A stretch of DNA of 64,000 nucleotides from Nitrospiraceae bacterium. Its GTDB lineage: Bacteria; Nitrospirota; Nitrospiria; Nitrospirales; UBA8639. Location of the stretch: assembly GCA_020632635.1 (NCBI GenBank), contig JACKFE010000001.1, forward strand, positions 806,001-870,000, in the 5' to 3' direction. The position numbers and the translations under genes were made by a program. Position 1 is the first letter of the stretch; the number at the start of each line of letters is the position of its first letter. This document shows positions 53,108-63,009 of the stretch, one piece after another. The notes beneath the pieces were generated by a model. That model saw only the letters and a program-made list of their open reading frames with translations. It had not been told where the DNA came from and did no database searches.

Positions 53108-53333
53108 ATAGCCGATCGGCAAACTTTATGGAATGTGAGCTAGCTAGTAGCGGCACTTACCTCAATTGGTATACTGATACACCAACTACGAGAATGGAAC
53201 TCTATTAGTCAGAGTAGGGGAGGATAAAATTTGGTGAGATATATGTATATAGCCTAATTTTGTGGCGCTTAAGTTGACACACAACCATATAGCTACACAA
53301 AAATCAGGGTGCTATTAAAATTTGCAGGAACTA

Positions 53334-53528
53334 CTAAAACATTCTATGCTTGGAAAGCCATTTCTGACGACGACGTGCAGCTTCACGCTCCTTGGCTTTC
53401 TTTTTAACACTTGGTTTTTCATAAAAACGTCGCCTTTTAAGCTCTCGGAACAGGCCGTCAGCCGCTAATTTCTTTTTTGCAACCTTCAAAGCTTTTTCTA
53501 CATTATTGTTGATGACTCTAACTTCCAC
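53334..53528 (-). CDS. rpsU: Ribosomal protein S21
   Basis: This is a 64-residue, highly basic protein of the small ribosomal subunit. The family pattern NVEKALKVAKKKLAADGLFRELKRRRFYEKPS is complete, with a Lys/Arg-rich end (KKAKEREAARRRQKW). The start is GTG 53528 with GAGGGA upstream. It is a short gene between the nxr leader and the transhydrogenase operon. Confidence 0.95.
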   Translation of the reverse strand: MEVRVINNNVEKALKVAKKKLAADGLFRELKRRRFYEKPSVKKKAKEREAARRRQKWLSKHRMF

Positions 53529-53705
53529 AATTCCCTCAATTCTAGATGTACTGATTTCTGTTAGTAATTATTTTATCAGCCCAAGGAAATTTACTTTACC
53601 ATGCCAATTCACGGTTAGCAATATTTTCACTTCATTTAAATTAAATTTCTACATTAAAAACAATACATTACACGTCATCAAATAAAGTTTCATAAATCCA
53701 ACCGC

Positions 53706-55097
53706 TTATGATTCTTTGAGTGCCGTAATAATGTCTAAGACCATTTTCTTTCCATCACCGAATAACATTAACGAATTATCAAGGGAAAAAAGAGGATTAG
53801 GAATCCCGGCAAAACCAGGACTTAAGCTTCGCTTTATAATAACAACAGTCTTAGCTTTATCAACATCAATAATTGGCATTCCCGCAATAGGACTACTAGG
53901 ATCGGTCCTTGCCAATGGATTAACTACGTCATTTGCACCAATGACCAAAGCTACGTCCACTTGATCAAAAGTTTGATTGATTTCATCCATATCTTTGAGT
54001 GACTCATATGGAACATCGGCTTCCGCCATCAGGACATTCATATGACCAGGCATACGGCCAGCGACAGGATGAATAGCATACTCTACCGTTGCACCTCGAC
54101 TCTCCAAAAGAGAGGCTAAACTTGCAACAGGATGTTGGGCTTGTGAGACCGCCATTCCATAACCCGGGACAATAACCACCCTTCTGGCCGCATCAAACAA
54201 CAAGGCCACTTCTTCAGGAGAAGCAGACTTTACTTTGCCGCCGTAAACTTCATCGGCAGTTGGACCACCATCCCCACCTGCAGCCATCACTCCAAACAAT
54301 ACATTCGTTAACGAACGATTCATGGCTTTACACATAATGTGAGTCAGGATAATTCCAGACGCACCCACCAATGAACCAGTGATGATGAGTACATTATTCG
54401 AAAGCACAAAACCGGTCGCTGCAGCCGCTAAACCCGAATATGAATTCAATAATGCGACCACAACCGGCATATCGGCACCGCCAATAGGAATAACCAACAG
54501 AACGCCAAGAATAGAAGCGACACCCACGAGAACCCAATATAGGGAAAAAACTTCTGGATGTAGCACCACACCAACACTTAAGCCTAATACCACCACCGCA
54601 AGCAGGGCATTGATGATTTGTTGTCCCGAAAACACAACTGCATTTTCTGAAATAATTCCTTGCAACTTTCCAAATGCAACCAGACTTCCCCAAAAAGTAA
54701 CCGCTCCGATTAAACCAGAAGCAGCTGTGGCAATCGTCAACTGTAAGACCGGAGAATTTGTTAAGGACCCACCTTCGATTAATGCAGCTCCCGCAACAAA
54801 AATTGACGCTGCCCCACCAAACCCATTCAAGAGTGCCACCAACTCTGGCATAGAAGTCATTTCAATTTTTATGGCAAGGGCGGCTCCAATCGCGCTCCCG
54901 ATAATTATTCCCAGAATAATATATTCATAACTGACAATGTGCTTGTCGGTAAGAGTGACCACTACCGCCAAAAACATTCCACAGGCACCCAAAAAGTTGC
55001 CACGTACGGCTGTGCGTGGATGGGTCAGCCCTTTCAGCCCGAAGATAAACAAAACCGAAGCAATCAAATAGGAAAAGTTTATTATGATATCGTACAT
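53706..55097 (-). CDS. pntB: NAD(P) transhydrogenase beta subunit
   Basis: This 463-residue integral membrane protein has about nine helices followed by an NADP(H)-binding domain. Signatures are VIVPGYGMAVSQAQHPVA (nucleotide binding), HPVAGRMPGHMNVLLAEA-like (MPGHMNVLMAEADVPY), DVALVIGANDVVNP and SLSPGFAGIPN. It uses the proton gradient to make NADPH from NADH. It starts 5 bases after pntA2 and completes a three-gene operon. Confidence 0.95.
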   Translation of the reverse strand: MYDIIINFSYLIASVLFIFGLKGLTHPRTAVRGNFLGACGMFLAVVVTLTDKHIVSYEYIILGIIIGSAIGAALAIKIEMTSMPELVALLNGFGGAASIFVAGAALIEGGSLTNSPVLQLTIATAASGLIGAVTFWGSLVAFGKLQGIISENAVVFSGQQIINALLAVVVLGLSVGVVLHPEVFSLYWVLVGVASILGVLLVIPIGGADMPVVVALLNSYSGLAAAATGFVLSNNVLIITGSLVGASGIILTHIMCKAMNRSLTNVLFGVMAAGGDGGPTADEVYGGKVKSASPEEVALLFDAARRVVIVPGYGMAVSQAQHPVASLASLLESRGATVEYAIHPVAGRMPGHMNVLMAEADVPYESLKDMDEINQTFDQVDVALVIGANDVVNPLARTDPSSPIAGMPIIDVDKAKTVVIIKRSLSPGFAGIPNPLFSLDNSLMLFGDGKKMVLDIITALKES

Positions 55098-55102
55098 GGC
55101 CG

Positions 55103-55381
55103 TTATGACTTCTTTCGGAACATTGCCAACATTCGATTCGTAACCATAAATCCACCCACCACATTAATGGAGGCCAGCACAACGGAAAGAAACCCTAGGA
55201 CAGTGGTTATCCATAACTCTGTACCAGTAGAGACGACGGCGCCTACCAGGGTAATACCTGAAATGGCATTGGAGCCCGACATTAATGGGGTATGCAGAGT
55301 TGGAGGAATTTTTGTGATAATTTCAAATCCCACAAAAATCGCCAACACAAAAACGGTAAAGGACATAATAAACATTTCCAT
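55103..55381 (-). CDS. pntA2: NAD(P) transhydrogenase alpha subunit, membrane part
   Basis: The 92-residue protein with three transmembrane helices corresponds to the C-terminal membrane domain of fused PntA (LAIFVGFEIITKIPPTLHTPLMSGSNAISG, VGAVV and a third helix near INVVGGFMVT). The split alpha subunit is common in many bacteria. It lies 12 bases after pntA1 and 5 bases before pntB. Confidence 0.93.
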   Translation of the reverse strand: MEMFIMSFTVFVLAIFVGFEIITKIPPTLHTPLMSGSNAISGITLVGAVVSTGTELWITTVLGFLSVVLASINVVGGFMVTNRMLAMFRKKS

Positions 55382-55393
55382 AGGATATTCCCT

Positions 55394-56575
55394 TTAAGAT
55401 CCAGCACTTTCACTAGCTATGGGTGGAAGACCAAGGGTTTCCCGTAAACGAGGAAGGACAACCTCTCCACCACGGGTCATCATGGTCTCTTTGGTAATCT
55501 CATCATTCATATCCAACTTGACTTCCCCTTTTTTGACTAAATGAAGCAAAAAAGTAGCTACATTTTTGGCATACATCTGACTCGCATGAAATGGCACCGT
55601 TGCTGACAGGTTTTCGGGACCATGAATCGTCACGCCATGCGCCACAATGGTCTGACCGGGTTTAGTCAGTTCGCAATTACCACCACGTTCGGCGGCCAAA
55701 TCAACGATTACCGAACCAGGAGCCATACCAGCAACCATGTCCTCCGTAATCAAAATTGGAGCTTTTTTACCAGGGACAGCTGCCGTCGCAATCACCACAT
55801 CACTCGTGGAAATAACCTGTTTTAATAATTCCCGCTGCTTCTTATAAAAAGCTTCATCCTGAGCTTTTGCATACCCACCTTTATCTTCCGCCTCACCAGT
55901 TTCCAGCGGCAACTCCACAAATTTCGCCCCCAAACTCAAAATTTGCTCCTTTACTGCAGGGCGAATATCATAGGCTTCTACTGCCGCACCTAAACGCCGC
56001 GCCACTGAAATAGCTTGCAACCCTGCGACCCCAGCACCAATAATCAGCACCTTGGCGGGAGTCACGGTTCCTGCAGCAGTCATCAGCATGGGAAACATTT
56101 TGGGGAGGGAATTTGCGGCCAATAAGACCCCTTTGTAACCGGCCACCGTACCCATCGACGATAAAATATCCATACTTTGGGCTCGGGTAATCCTGGGCAT
56201 AAGCTCCAATGCAAACGAGGTCACCCCAAGGGAAGCCAGCTCTTGCACAGAAGAGATGTCGGCCAAAGCTTCAGCTGTACCCATGACCATCTGCCCGTTT
56301 CGAAACAATTGGAGATCTGCCTTTCCTTCGTGAGGATTTGCACCCAACATACGTACTTGAACAATACAATCGGATTCCTGGAAGACCTGACTACGGGAAG
56401 CAACGACTTGAGCGCCTTTATTGGCATATTCTGCGTCAGGATACCCCGAGGCCATGCCTGCCCCAGCTTCCAAAACCACGTCAATCCCACCCTTTTTAAG
56501 GGACGCAAGCACAGCGGGAACCAACGCTACACGATTTTCGCCCGGGTATGTTTCTCGAAGAACGCCAACTTTCAT
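55394..56575 (-). CDS. pntA1: NAD(P) transhydrogenase alpha subunit, catalytic part
   Basis: The 393-residue soluble domain binds NAD(H). The nucleotide loop is GAGVAGLQAISVARRLGA, with the substrate-binding motif RETYPGENRVALVPA at the start and VVIATAAVPGKKAP. It is related to alanine dehydrogenase. It is the first gene of the pnt operon; ATG 56575 gives the conserved start. Confidence 0.95.
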   Translation of the reverse strand: MKVGVLRETYPGENRVALVPAVLASLKKGGIDVVLEAGAGMASGYPDAEYANKGAQVVASRSQVFQESDCIVQVRMLGANPHEGKADLQLFRNGQMVMGTAEALADISSVQELASLGVTSFALELMPRITRAQSMDILSSMGTVAGYKGVLLAANSLPKMFPMLMTAAGTVTPAKVLIIGAGVAGLQAISVARRLGAAVEAYDIRPAVKEQILSLGAKFVELPLETGEAEDKGGYAKAQDEAFYKKQRELLKQVISTSDVVIATAAVPGKKAPILITEDMVAGMAPGSVIVDLAAERGGNCELTKPGQTIVAHGVTIHGPENLSATVPFHASQMYAKNVATFLLHLVKKGEVKLDMNDEITKETMMTRGGEVVLPRLRETLGLPPIASESAGS

Positions 56576-56842
56576 AAGAATATGCTCTTTAGGTCGAAAG
56601 TGAAAAGACGTTGAACATTCACCACCAAGTTCATATTGACCGCTTAATAATCGTCCAAAGAAAACTTTGGAGAAATATCATAATAATTTCCAGTTAATCA
56701 ATATATCTTTGGCTCTACGAGGGTGGTTCTATTGGCCCATGAAGTCGGGAGGCAAAGGGATTTCCATAAAATTTATCTCTGGTAATTCCTCATAAACTAA
56801 GGAAGGGTTTTGAAGGAACCACCCGACTCCAACTACCTTCGA

Positions 56843-58105
56843 TCAGGAATACAGGCCTTCAACAATTTCTTTAGTGGTAAAAAACATGGCCCGGCTGTCG
56901 GTATAACAGCCGTGACCGAACAGATGTTCTCTTGGCCCATTCTCGACCTGAACCGGATAATCAACTAATAGGCAGTTGCCATCATTTTGACATCGAGTAT
57001 TCCGGCGAGCACATTCCAACCACCTCTCAAATCCGTCATATGGCTCAAACATTTCTCGAAAATCTTCAATGGCTTTTTGGGCTCTGGGAATAGAAGGCCA
57101 TTGATCGGTTCCAGCCACGGCCAACTGCTGCACATAATCTCCGCCACTTACATAGGGCATTTCCCATGCGATTTGCGGCAAGTCCATTTTCGACAACCAT
57201 CGCTTGCCATCAGGGCGAATCGGCCGATGATTCACGACATGAAGCATCTTGCCAACACCACTGGTATCCCAACCGTACCGAACCGGAGTGCCCAATGTGA
57301 CCACATCCGCTATCATTCCATTCAACACACGCCCCTCCACCACTAGATTAAACAAGGCTTCCAGGCGACTCACCGAATGGCGTTCATCTGGACAATCACG
57401 CCAATATCGATCCAATAGTTGAAACACCCGTGAGCGTGCCTCAGTTTCACCAGTCGCCAAAATATTGGATAGCAGGGCAAGGACATGCCCCGCATGCCCA
57501 TGCCCAATTAATAGGACACGACCCCCTTGCCCCAAAGTAACGTCTTTAAGCCATGTGTCGAGAAAGTCAAGCAGATCAATGGCAGCTTCCACGCGACCCA
57601 CATGATGATTGACAGATGACCACACATACCGCTGACACTTAATTCCAGTATCACTTTTCCCCTGAATGCCCTTAGCAAACCTACGCACATAATCCGTCGA
57701 AAAATTACCCACTTCCTTCGCCACATGATCCAGAAGCTCAAAAGAACACACCGTGTTTGACAGGGGTGAATGAATGGGATCATTCGGATTCACAATCCCA
57801 TTTGAGTTTGGTCGTAATAACGCCAACAGAGATTCCAAGCCAGAAACTCCACGAGAATATCCGCGCTTGAGCCCTCCAACTTCATCTAGACGGGCCGCAC
57901 CAAACAAATCCATATAAGGATACCCATTCAGGAAAAGTATGGCTTTGACCCCTGCCCGCACGAACTGCTCTCCCAAATGATTCATGGCTAGAACCCAAGG
58001 AGCCGAATCAACTTGAGAACCTTGCTGAAACACTCGATATTCCACCCGATCACCGGGATTCGACCGGGAATAGATAGCATGTTGAAAATTGTTTTCGTGT
58101 GGCAT
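56843..58105 (-). CDS. Alpha/beta-hydrolase-fold protein lacking the catalytic serine
   Basis: The 420-residue protein resembles lipase-like alpha/beta hydrolases: the segment FVRAGVKAILFLNGYPYMDL, GGLKRGYSRGVSGLESLL, and a nucleophile elbow written RVLLIGHGHAGHVLAL (about residues 195-210). The usual Gly-x-Ser-x-Gly is GHGHAG, so serine is missing. Cys-rich ends (CARRNTRCQNDGNC) may bind metal or form disulfides, though no signal peptide is visible. The substrate and activity are unknown; it may be a binding or scaffolding protein. Confidence 0.6.
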   Translation of the reverse strand: MPHENNFQHAIYSRSNPGDRVEYRVFQQGSQVDSAPWVLAMNHLGEQFVRAGVKAILFLNGYPYMDLFGAARLDEVGGLKRGYSRGVSGLESLLALLRPNSNGIVNPNDPIHSPLSNTVCSFELLDHVAKEVGNFSTDYVRRFAKGIQGKSDTGIKCQRYVWSSVNHHVGRVEAAIDLLDFLDTWLKDVTLGQGGRVLLIGHGHAGHVLALLSNILATGETEARSRVFQLLDRYWRDCPDERHSVSRLEALFNLVVEGRVLNGMIADVVTLGTPVRYGWDTSGVGKMLHVVNHRPIRPDGKRWLSKMDLPQIAWEMPYVSGGDYVQQLAVAGTDQWPSIPRAQKAIEDFREMFEPYDGFERWLECARRNTRCQNDGNCLLVDYPVQVENGPREHLFGHGCYTDSRAMFFTTKEIVEGLYS

Positions 58106-58356
58106 CTAAAAATACCCCTCGTCAGAGACCACAGTCATAGACGAAAAAGATTGTGAGAGCAAGTCTGACAAGAAGAATTTAAAAAAATGTCGCGGCTCAC
58201 TCCGGGAACATATCACTGGTTGACCACCTGAAAATCTGCATGATAAGTTCAGTTCGGGATCAAAATCATACATCATGTTGGCAGATGCCTCTATACGAGA
58301 GGCTCTGTGCCTCCTCTCTGGCTTCATTTTTGATTTATACATGGAGAGAGTCATTC

Positions 58357-59418
58357 ATGGAAACTGCACTCAACAGACACCCGGGGATTGCTTGCAATAT
58401 GTCCAGGATTCAGAAAACATTTTGGGGCCTCATTGTAAGCCTTTCTCTCATTTCCCCTATTGTGGGCAACACTACCCCAGCATGGGCCACGCAAGCTGAT
58501 CATGTCATCCTAGTCGTCCTGGAAGGCGTGAACCCTTCACTCCTTCAAAGTGCCGCCACTCCCACCATTGCACGATTAGCTCAGGAAGGATCAGTGTCCT
58601 GGACAGCTCAATCTATCAATCCACCCCTTACAGTATCCTCCATGGCTTCTCTACTCACTGGCTTACCAGTTGACAAGCACCGGGTGAACGCCGATTGGGA
58701 ACATTATGATTTTGGCCGGTCCTTTATGCGATCACCAACAGTCTTTGATTACATGGATTTAGCAGGAGGCATGGATACCGCAGTATTTTTCATGGACGAA
58801 CGATTGTACCAATTATCCCGACCAGAAATTTATGTCGATTCGCAAGTTTGCGGATATACAAAACCCCAATGCAATCCTGAAACCATGACTGTGTACATTC
58901 AAGATTATCTAAAAAAAGTGACTGGCGGGGGAGGGCATGGGTTCCGAATTTTTTCCGTTCCCAACCTTTTACTGGTTCATTTCCCCACAGCATCCCGGAT
59001 TGGGCAAAAAAGTGGGTGGGGCTCCCCCAAATTTCAAACGGCTCTAACGTCTATTGACGCAGCAGTCGAACACATTTTGGAAACTTATAAAGAATTGGGC
59101 GTGCTGGATCAAACCATGGTGATTATCACGGCTTTGAATGGCGGACCAATTCAGGGAGGGACTTCCCCTAATAGTCAGAAGGTGACAACAACAGCAATTA
59201 ACTGGGACTCCACCATTCCGTGGATCGCCTGGGGTGCGAACATTAAGCCTCGGCAAACTCTGAAAAACTCTATTTCCTTGCTAGATACCGGAGCCACGAT
59301 CATGTATGCCCTGGGCCTAGAAACACATACAGAATGGGACAGTCATCCATTAACCGAAATTTTCCAAGCCGTTCCTGAACGACGCACCACCGAAAATGAA
59401 CTTGAAAAAATTTACTAG
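58357..59418 (+). CDS. Exported alkaline-phosphatase-fold protein, probably inactive
   Basis: The 353-residue protein has a signal peptide (about residues 18-46, ending in TTPAWA). The rest matches the phosphodiesterase/nucleotide pyrophosphatase fold. The nucleophile-type Thr segment PPLTVSSMASLLTGLPVDKH is present, but the first metal motif usually containing Asp reads VVLEGVNP, and the late Asp-His metal motif reads TALNGGPIQGG. Metal binding is therefore likely lost or changed. Start ATG 58357 was chosen because GGAGAG precedes it; ATG 58399 is an alternative. Confidence 0.65.
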   Translation: METALNRHPGIACNMSRIQKTFWGLIVSLSLISPIVGNTTPAWATQADHVILVVLEGVNPSLLQSAATPTIARLAQEGSVSWTAQSINPPLTVSSMASLLTGLPVDKHRVNADWEHYDFGRSFMRSPTVFDYMDLAGGMDTAVFFMDERLYQLSRPEIYVDSQVCGYTKPQCNPETMTVYIQDYLKKVTGGGGHGFRIFSVPNLLLVHFPTASRIGQKSGWGSPKFQTALTSIDAAVEHILETYKELGVLDQTMVIITALNGGPIQGGTSPNSQKVTTTAINWDSTIPWIAWGANIKPRQTLKNSISLLDTGATIMYALGLETHTEWDSHPLTEIFQAVPERRTTENELEKIY

Positions 59419-59869
59419 AATTATGACACGTACTACTCTTTTCCAATTTCTTGTCATTGGGCCCATTATTTTGGGAACTACGGCTTTCACGATTGGCGTA
59501 AACCACATAGCCCAATCTGCTGAACCCGTGAACCCACTACTCAAAGAATACACCATAAAGATTGATCCATCAGCATTAAAACCTCCCACCCATTGGCATG
59601 TGCCAGGAATCACTCCCCTCATTTGGACCATGGACCCAGTCAACATGGAAGCGTATAAGACAACAGATGTCAAAGAGTTACGACTTAAACCCGGTAGTTA
59701 CCGGTTTGGAACCTTTACTTTTGATTTTCTGTTTAAGGTCACCCTATCAGGGACACTTGAATATTCAGAAACCCTCGACCAATGTGTGGAAGGTCGCGGG
59801 ACACAGGCCTTGACCATTCGGTGTAGTCACACCCAACCGTATCCTCAAGATCCCGACTACCATAAATGA
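59396..59869 (+). CDS. Small exported protein
   Basis: The 157-residue protein has an N-terminal signal peptide (FLVIGPIILGTTAFTIGVNH, about residues 18-37). The mature region, after AEPVNP, is beta-rich (IDPSALKPPTHWHVPGITPL; FGTFTFDFLFKVTLSGTLEY) and contains two Cys that could pair (CVEGRG and TIRCSH). It overlaps the end of the preceding gene by 23 bases, suggesting coupled translation. No family was recognised. Confidence 0.65.
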   Translation: MNLKKFTRIMTRTTLFQFLVIGPIILGTTAFTIGVNHIAQSAEPVNPLLKEYTIKIDPSALKPPTHWHVPGITPLIWTMDPVNMEAYKTTDVKELRLKPGSYRFGTFTFDFLFKVTLSGTLEYSETLDQCVEGRGTQALTIRCSHTQPYPQDPDYHK

Positions 59870-59893
59870 CGGATTGAAGAAAGTAGGCAGATT

Positions 59894-61276
59894 ATGGCGA
59901 ATACCCTTGAAGATTGGCTCGAAGCCCTGGAAGACGTCGATGATGCCACTCGTGAGGAGGCAGCCAAAGCCCTCGCTCAAAATGGTGCGCCCCAGGCACT
60001 TGAACCACTCTTAACGGCCCTGGAAGACGACTTTTGGGCAGTTCGGGTTCAAGTGGGGTGGGCTTTGGCAAAAATTGGAGGTCCCAAGGCGATTGAAGGC
60101 CTGCTGACCCTCTTTAACGACCCCATGATGGAAGTACAAGCCGAGGCTGTTCAAGCTACAGCTACAATGGGAACCCAAGTCGTTCCACAATTAATAGCCG
60201 CACTCAAAGATACTAGATGGCGAGTGCGTGAACAGGCGGCAAAGGCCCTAGGTGAAATTAAAGACGTGCAAGCCGTTCAAGGGTTAATAATTGCCTGCAG
60301 GGATCGTGATGGAGCCGTCAAAAGTGCGGCCGCAGAAGCCTTGGGCAAAATTGGAGATCCAAAAGCCGTTCCTGCCTTGATCAAACTGTTCAAAGATACC
60401 TCAAAAATCGTCAGAGAAACGGCAGGAACCGCACTCATGTACATTGGCGAACCATCGGTGGATCCCCTGCTGGCCACACTCAAGGATCCCCATTTTGTAG
60501 TTCGCTGTCATGGGGTACGGGCACTGGGAGGCATGACCACCGACTATCAAATGGGACGGGCCTGGGTTCGCGATCCACGAGTAGTAGACGCATTAATTGA
60601 CTTGCTCAAGGATCCAGACCGAGCTGTTCGTGAGGATGCCACCATCGCATTGGGCAACATAGGAGATTCCAAAGCGGTGGATGCGCTAATGGAGGCGATG
60701 AAGGATGGAACCGTCAGACGCCATGCCATTGCCTCATTGGGTATGATTGGTGACCCACGGGCCTTTCCAGCGGTTTTAGATGCCCTCAAGGGGAAGGGAT
60801 TTCAACAAGTTGGAAAGCCAACACCAGGCTGCATTATTAGCGAAGATCAATTAATCAAAGAAGCCGCCGCCACGGCCCTTGGTCATTTTCGCCACCCCAA
60901 AGTCATCCCAGACCTGATCTTATTGCTAAAGGATCTAGTCCTCCGGGAGTATGCAGCCAATTCATTGGTGATCATTGGAGATGCAGCCATAGAACCATTG
61001 CTGACGTTTTTACACGACCCTGATTTATCCAAGGTGGAAAAGGAAAGCGAACGCGTACTAGCGTTTGCCACTACCCGGTTGACCGCGGCAGGAGCCCTGA
61101 AAAAGATTATTCTGGAAACCTTGGACAAACTCGGATGGCAACCCCCTCAGACTGAATCCCCAGAGTCCCGAGAGATCGAATATACGGACACGTCAAACGT
61201 CCTGGGCAGTGAAGGCCGCTTCGGCAAAAGCGGCGACTTCGCCCAACCCGCCAAGGGTTTAAAAATCGAACGGTGA
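59894..61276 (+). CDS. HEAT-repeat protein
   Basis: The 460-residue protein has about ten HEAT/PBS-lyase-type repeats (for example VRVQVGWALAKIGGPKAIEG, VREQAAKALGEIKDVQAVQG, VREDATIALGNIGDSKAVDA). Such repeats stack as a curved solenoid that binds proteins. There is no signal peptide and no enzymatic motif. It starts 24 bases after the small exported gene on the same strand; a shared transcript is likely. Confidence 0.85.
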   Translation: MANTLEDWLEALEDVDDATREEAAKALAQNGAPQALEPLLTALEDDFWAVRVQVGWALAKIGGPKAIEGLLTLFNDPMMEVQAEAVQATATMGTQVVPQLIAALKDTRWRVREQAAKALGEIKDVQAVQGLIIACRDRDGAVKSAAAEALGKIGDPKAVPALIKLFKDTSKIVRETAGTALMYIGEPSVDPLLATLKDPHFVVRCHGVRALGGMTTDYQMGRAWVRDPRVVDALIDLLKDPDRAVREDATIALGNIGDSKAVDALMEAMKDGTVRRHAIASLGMIGDPRAFPAVLDALKGKGFQQVGKPTPGCIISEDQLIKEAAATALGHFRHPKVIPDLILLLKDLVLREYAANSLVIIGDAAIEPLLTFLHDPDLSKVEKESERVLAFATTRLTAAGALKKIILETLDKLGWQPPQTESPESREIEYTDTSNVLGSEGRFGKSGDFAQPAKGLKIER

Positions 61277-61300
61277 AGGTGGCATAAGCCACCCTCACCG
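61271..61300. terminator. Bidirectional terminator between convergent genes
   Basis: A stem of 13 positions with one mismatch (61271-61283 with 61288-61300) has an ATAA loop. It lies at the stop of the HEAT gene and before the end of the minus-strand methyltransferase gene. The flanking A/T-rich ends (AAAAATC on both sides) let it serve either direction. Confidence 0.6.
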
Positions 61301-61317
61301 AAAAATCATTCGCTCGC

Positions 61318-63009
61318 CTAATCCGTATTTTTTTGAAACTGAAGAATCCCCCAGCTCAAATGGCCGGCTTTTCCAGCATCCACCCAATGCTGGAGTCCTG
61401 TTTTCATATTCCCCAAATATTCTTCCGTGCAGACACGAATAAGGGTGTGGCGTTGCGCCAACAATTCCTGAAGGACGCGACCATAATGCACAACAAGATT
61501 TGACGAAAGATCGTCAACGCGAATTTCCCGAAACCCCACCTCGGCCGCCAGTTTCCGGTAATACTCAATCGACCCCAAAGAATCCAAATGAATCCGATCC
61601 AAAATTGGTTGAAGCACATCTGGAGGACAGGTTTCGCTCTTCATCGGGTCGGTAAAAATAAACTGCCCCCCCTTGGCCAAAACGCGGTGAACTTCCTGGA
61701 ACACCTTGCCACGATTGCCACTATGTAGAATGGCATCTTGTGACCACACCACATCCACACTATGATCTGGCATGGGAATTTCTTCAAAACTGCCATCGAC
61801 CACATTAATGGACAGACTAATACCCGCTTTCCGATTGAGTTCGCGATTTCGCTGATTTTGCACTTCACTCAAATTCAAGCAGCCGACCTGACATCCATAC
61901 TGCTTCACCAAGAACCTAGCCGATCCTCCATACCCTGATCCGATATCCAAGACCCGGCTAGCAGCATCTAATTGGTCCACATACCCAGCCATTTTCTTCA
62001 CTGTACGTCGGCTGGCCTCCACAATGGAATCGCTCTCCGACTGATAGAGACCAATGTGAATGTCCTCCCCACCCCAGATGGTGGCATAAAACCGATCAGC
62101 ATCCGAACTGTTGTAATACTCACGTGCAGTATCCACAGCTCTGGAATAATGAGCATTTCCCAGTTTGTCCATAATCGTGGCAGGACGCTCTTCATTCTTA
62201 TACAGTTTTTCCGCGACATGCACATAAAAATCAGGGTCTTCCACCTTGTGTGTTTCCTGAAAATCCGCATAGGTTTTGATTTGCTGGAAACCCACCTCAT
62301 GCATGAGGCGACGGGTATATTCTTTTCTCAAGGGATACATGTTGAGGTGAAACGCTTCCCCATCGGGAAAGGTGTACCGAAACCTGGCCAGCCCTTCATC
62401 CACATATTCCGGTTCCGCACTGACATTGTCTCCGCAATAGTAATATACATGCTTGGACGTAAACCCACTGTCTAAAATCCCGTCATAATTGCGTTGATCC
62501 AATATCAATACCCCATCATGGTTCAACGCTGAATAAAACTCCGCCAAGGCCTTCCGGCGATCCTGCTCGGAAAAAAGGTGAGTAAGAGAATTCCCCAGGC
62601 AAATCACCGCATCGTATTTATTGTGGATATCCCGGCTCAGCCATCGCCAATCGGCATGAATCGTGCGCATAATAAACCCAGCCCTACGCGCATTTTCAAA
62701 CGCTTGCGCCAACATTTCCGGACTGCCATCTGCACTAATCACATCGAACCCCGCCCGCAATAGCCGAATGGAGTGAAAACCCGTTCCCGTGGCCACATCC
62801 AGGACACGCTTAACTCCGCGCTCCTTTAAAATGCGGATAAAAAAGTCGCCTTCGCTAGAGGCACGGGCTTCCCAATCGATGAGGTCGTCCCACTTCTGGA
62901 CAAAACTATGGACATATTCTCGTTTATAGAGATCGGTTTTTCGCTGAGCAATAGGATTGTCGCCATACCCTTGCTCGGACACCTGCAACCTTGCTTTGTC
63001 TGAAATCAT
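61318..63009 (-). CDS. Glycine/sarcosine/dimethylglycine N-methyltransferase (fused)
   Basis: The 563-residue protein holds two SAM methyltransferase domains: residues about 1-270 with VLDVATGTGFHS (glycine to sarcosine) and about 290-563 with VLDIGSGYGGSARFL (sarcosine to glycine betaine). Both match enzymes of halophilic betaine synthesis, which in many organisms are separate proteins. AGGAGG lies 7 bases before ATG 63009. Together with the BCCT transporter next to it, this supports osmoprotectant production and uptake. The absence of additional domains favours the two-domain reading. Confidence 0.9.
   Translation of the reverse strand: MISDKARLQVSEQGYGDNPIAQRKTDLYKREYVHSFVQKWDDLIDWEARASSEGDFFIRILKERGVKRVLDVATGTGFHSIRLLRAGFDVISADGSPEMLAQAFENARRAGFIMRTIHADWRWLSRDIHNKYDAVICLGNSLTHLFSEQDRRKALAEFYSALNHDGVLILDQRNYDGILDSGFTSKHVYYYCGDNVSAEPEYVDEGLARFRYTFPDGEAFHLNMYPLRKEYTRRLMHEVGFQQIKTYADFQETHKVEDPDFYVHVAEKLYKNEERPATIMDKLGNAHYSRAVDTAREYYNSSDADRFYATIWGGEDIHIGLYQSESDSIVEASRRTVKKMAGYVDQLDAASRVLDIGSGYGGSARFLVKQYGCQVGCLNLSEVQNQRNRELNRKAGISLSINVVDGSFEEIPMPDHSVDVVWSQDAILHSGNRGKVFQEVHRVLAKGGQFIFTDPMKSETCPPDVLQPILDRIHLDSLGSIEYYRKLAAEVGFREIRVDDLSSNLVVHYGRVLQELLAQRHTLIRVCTEEYLGNMKTGLQHWVDAGKAGHLSWGILQFQKNTD

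Larger units (their letters stand above)
52489..53333. other. Long AT-rich leader upstream of nxrA copy 2
   Basis: This 845-base gap has no gene and is far more AT-rich than the operon. Notable items, on the minus strand unless noted: a promoter-like GG-N10-GC element (52651-52668), the palindrome TACCAATTGGTA (52758-52769, either strand), TGTTAC/GTAAC words (52953-52989) and the palindrome TTCGAA-TT-TTCGAA (53086-53099) flanked by two CGAGAGG words. The stretch 53130-53330 shows no further pattern. Confidence 0.6.
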
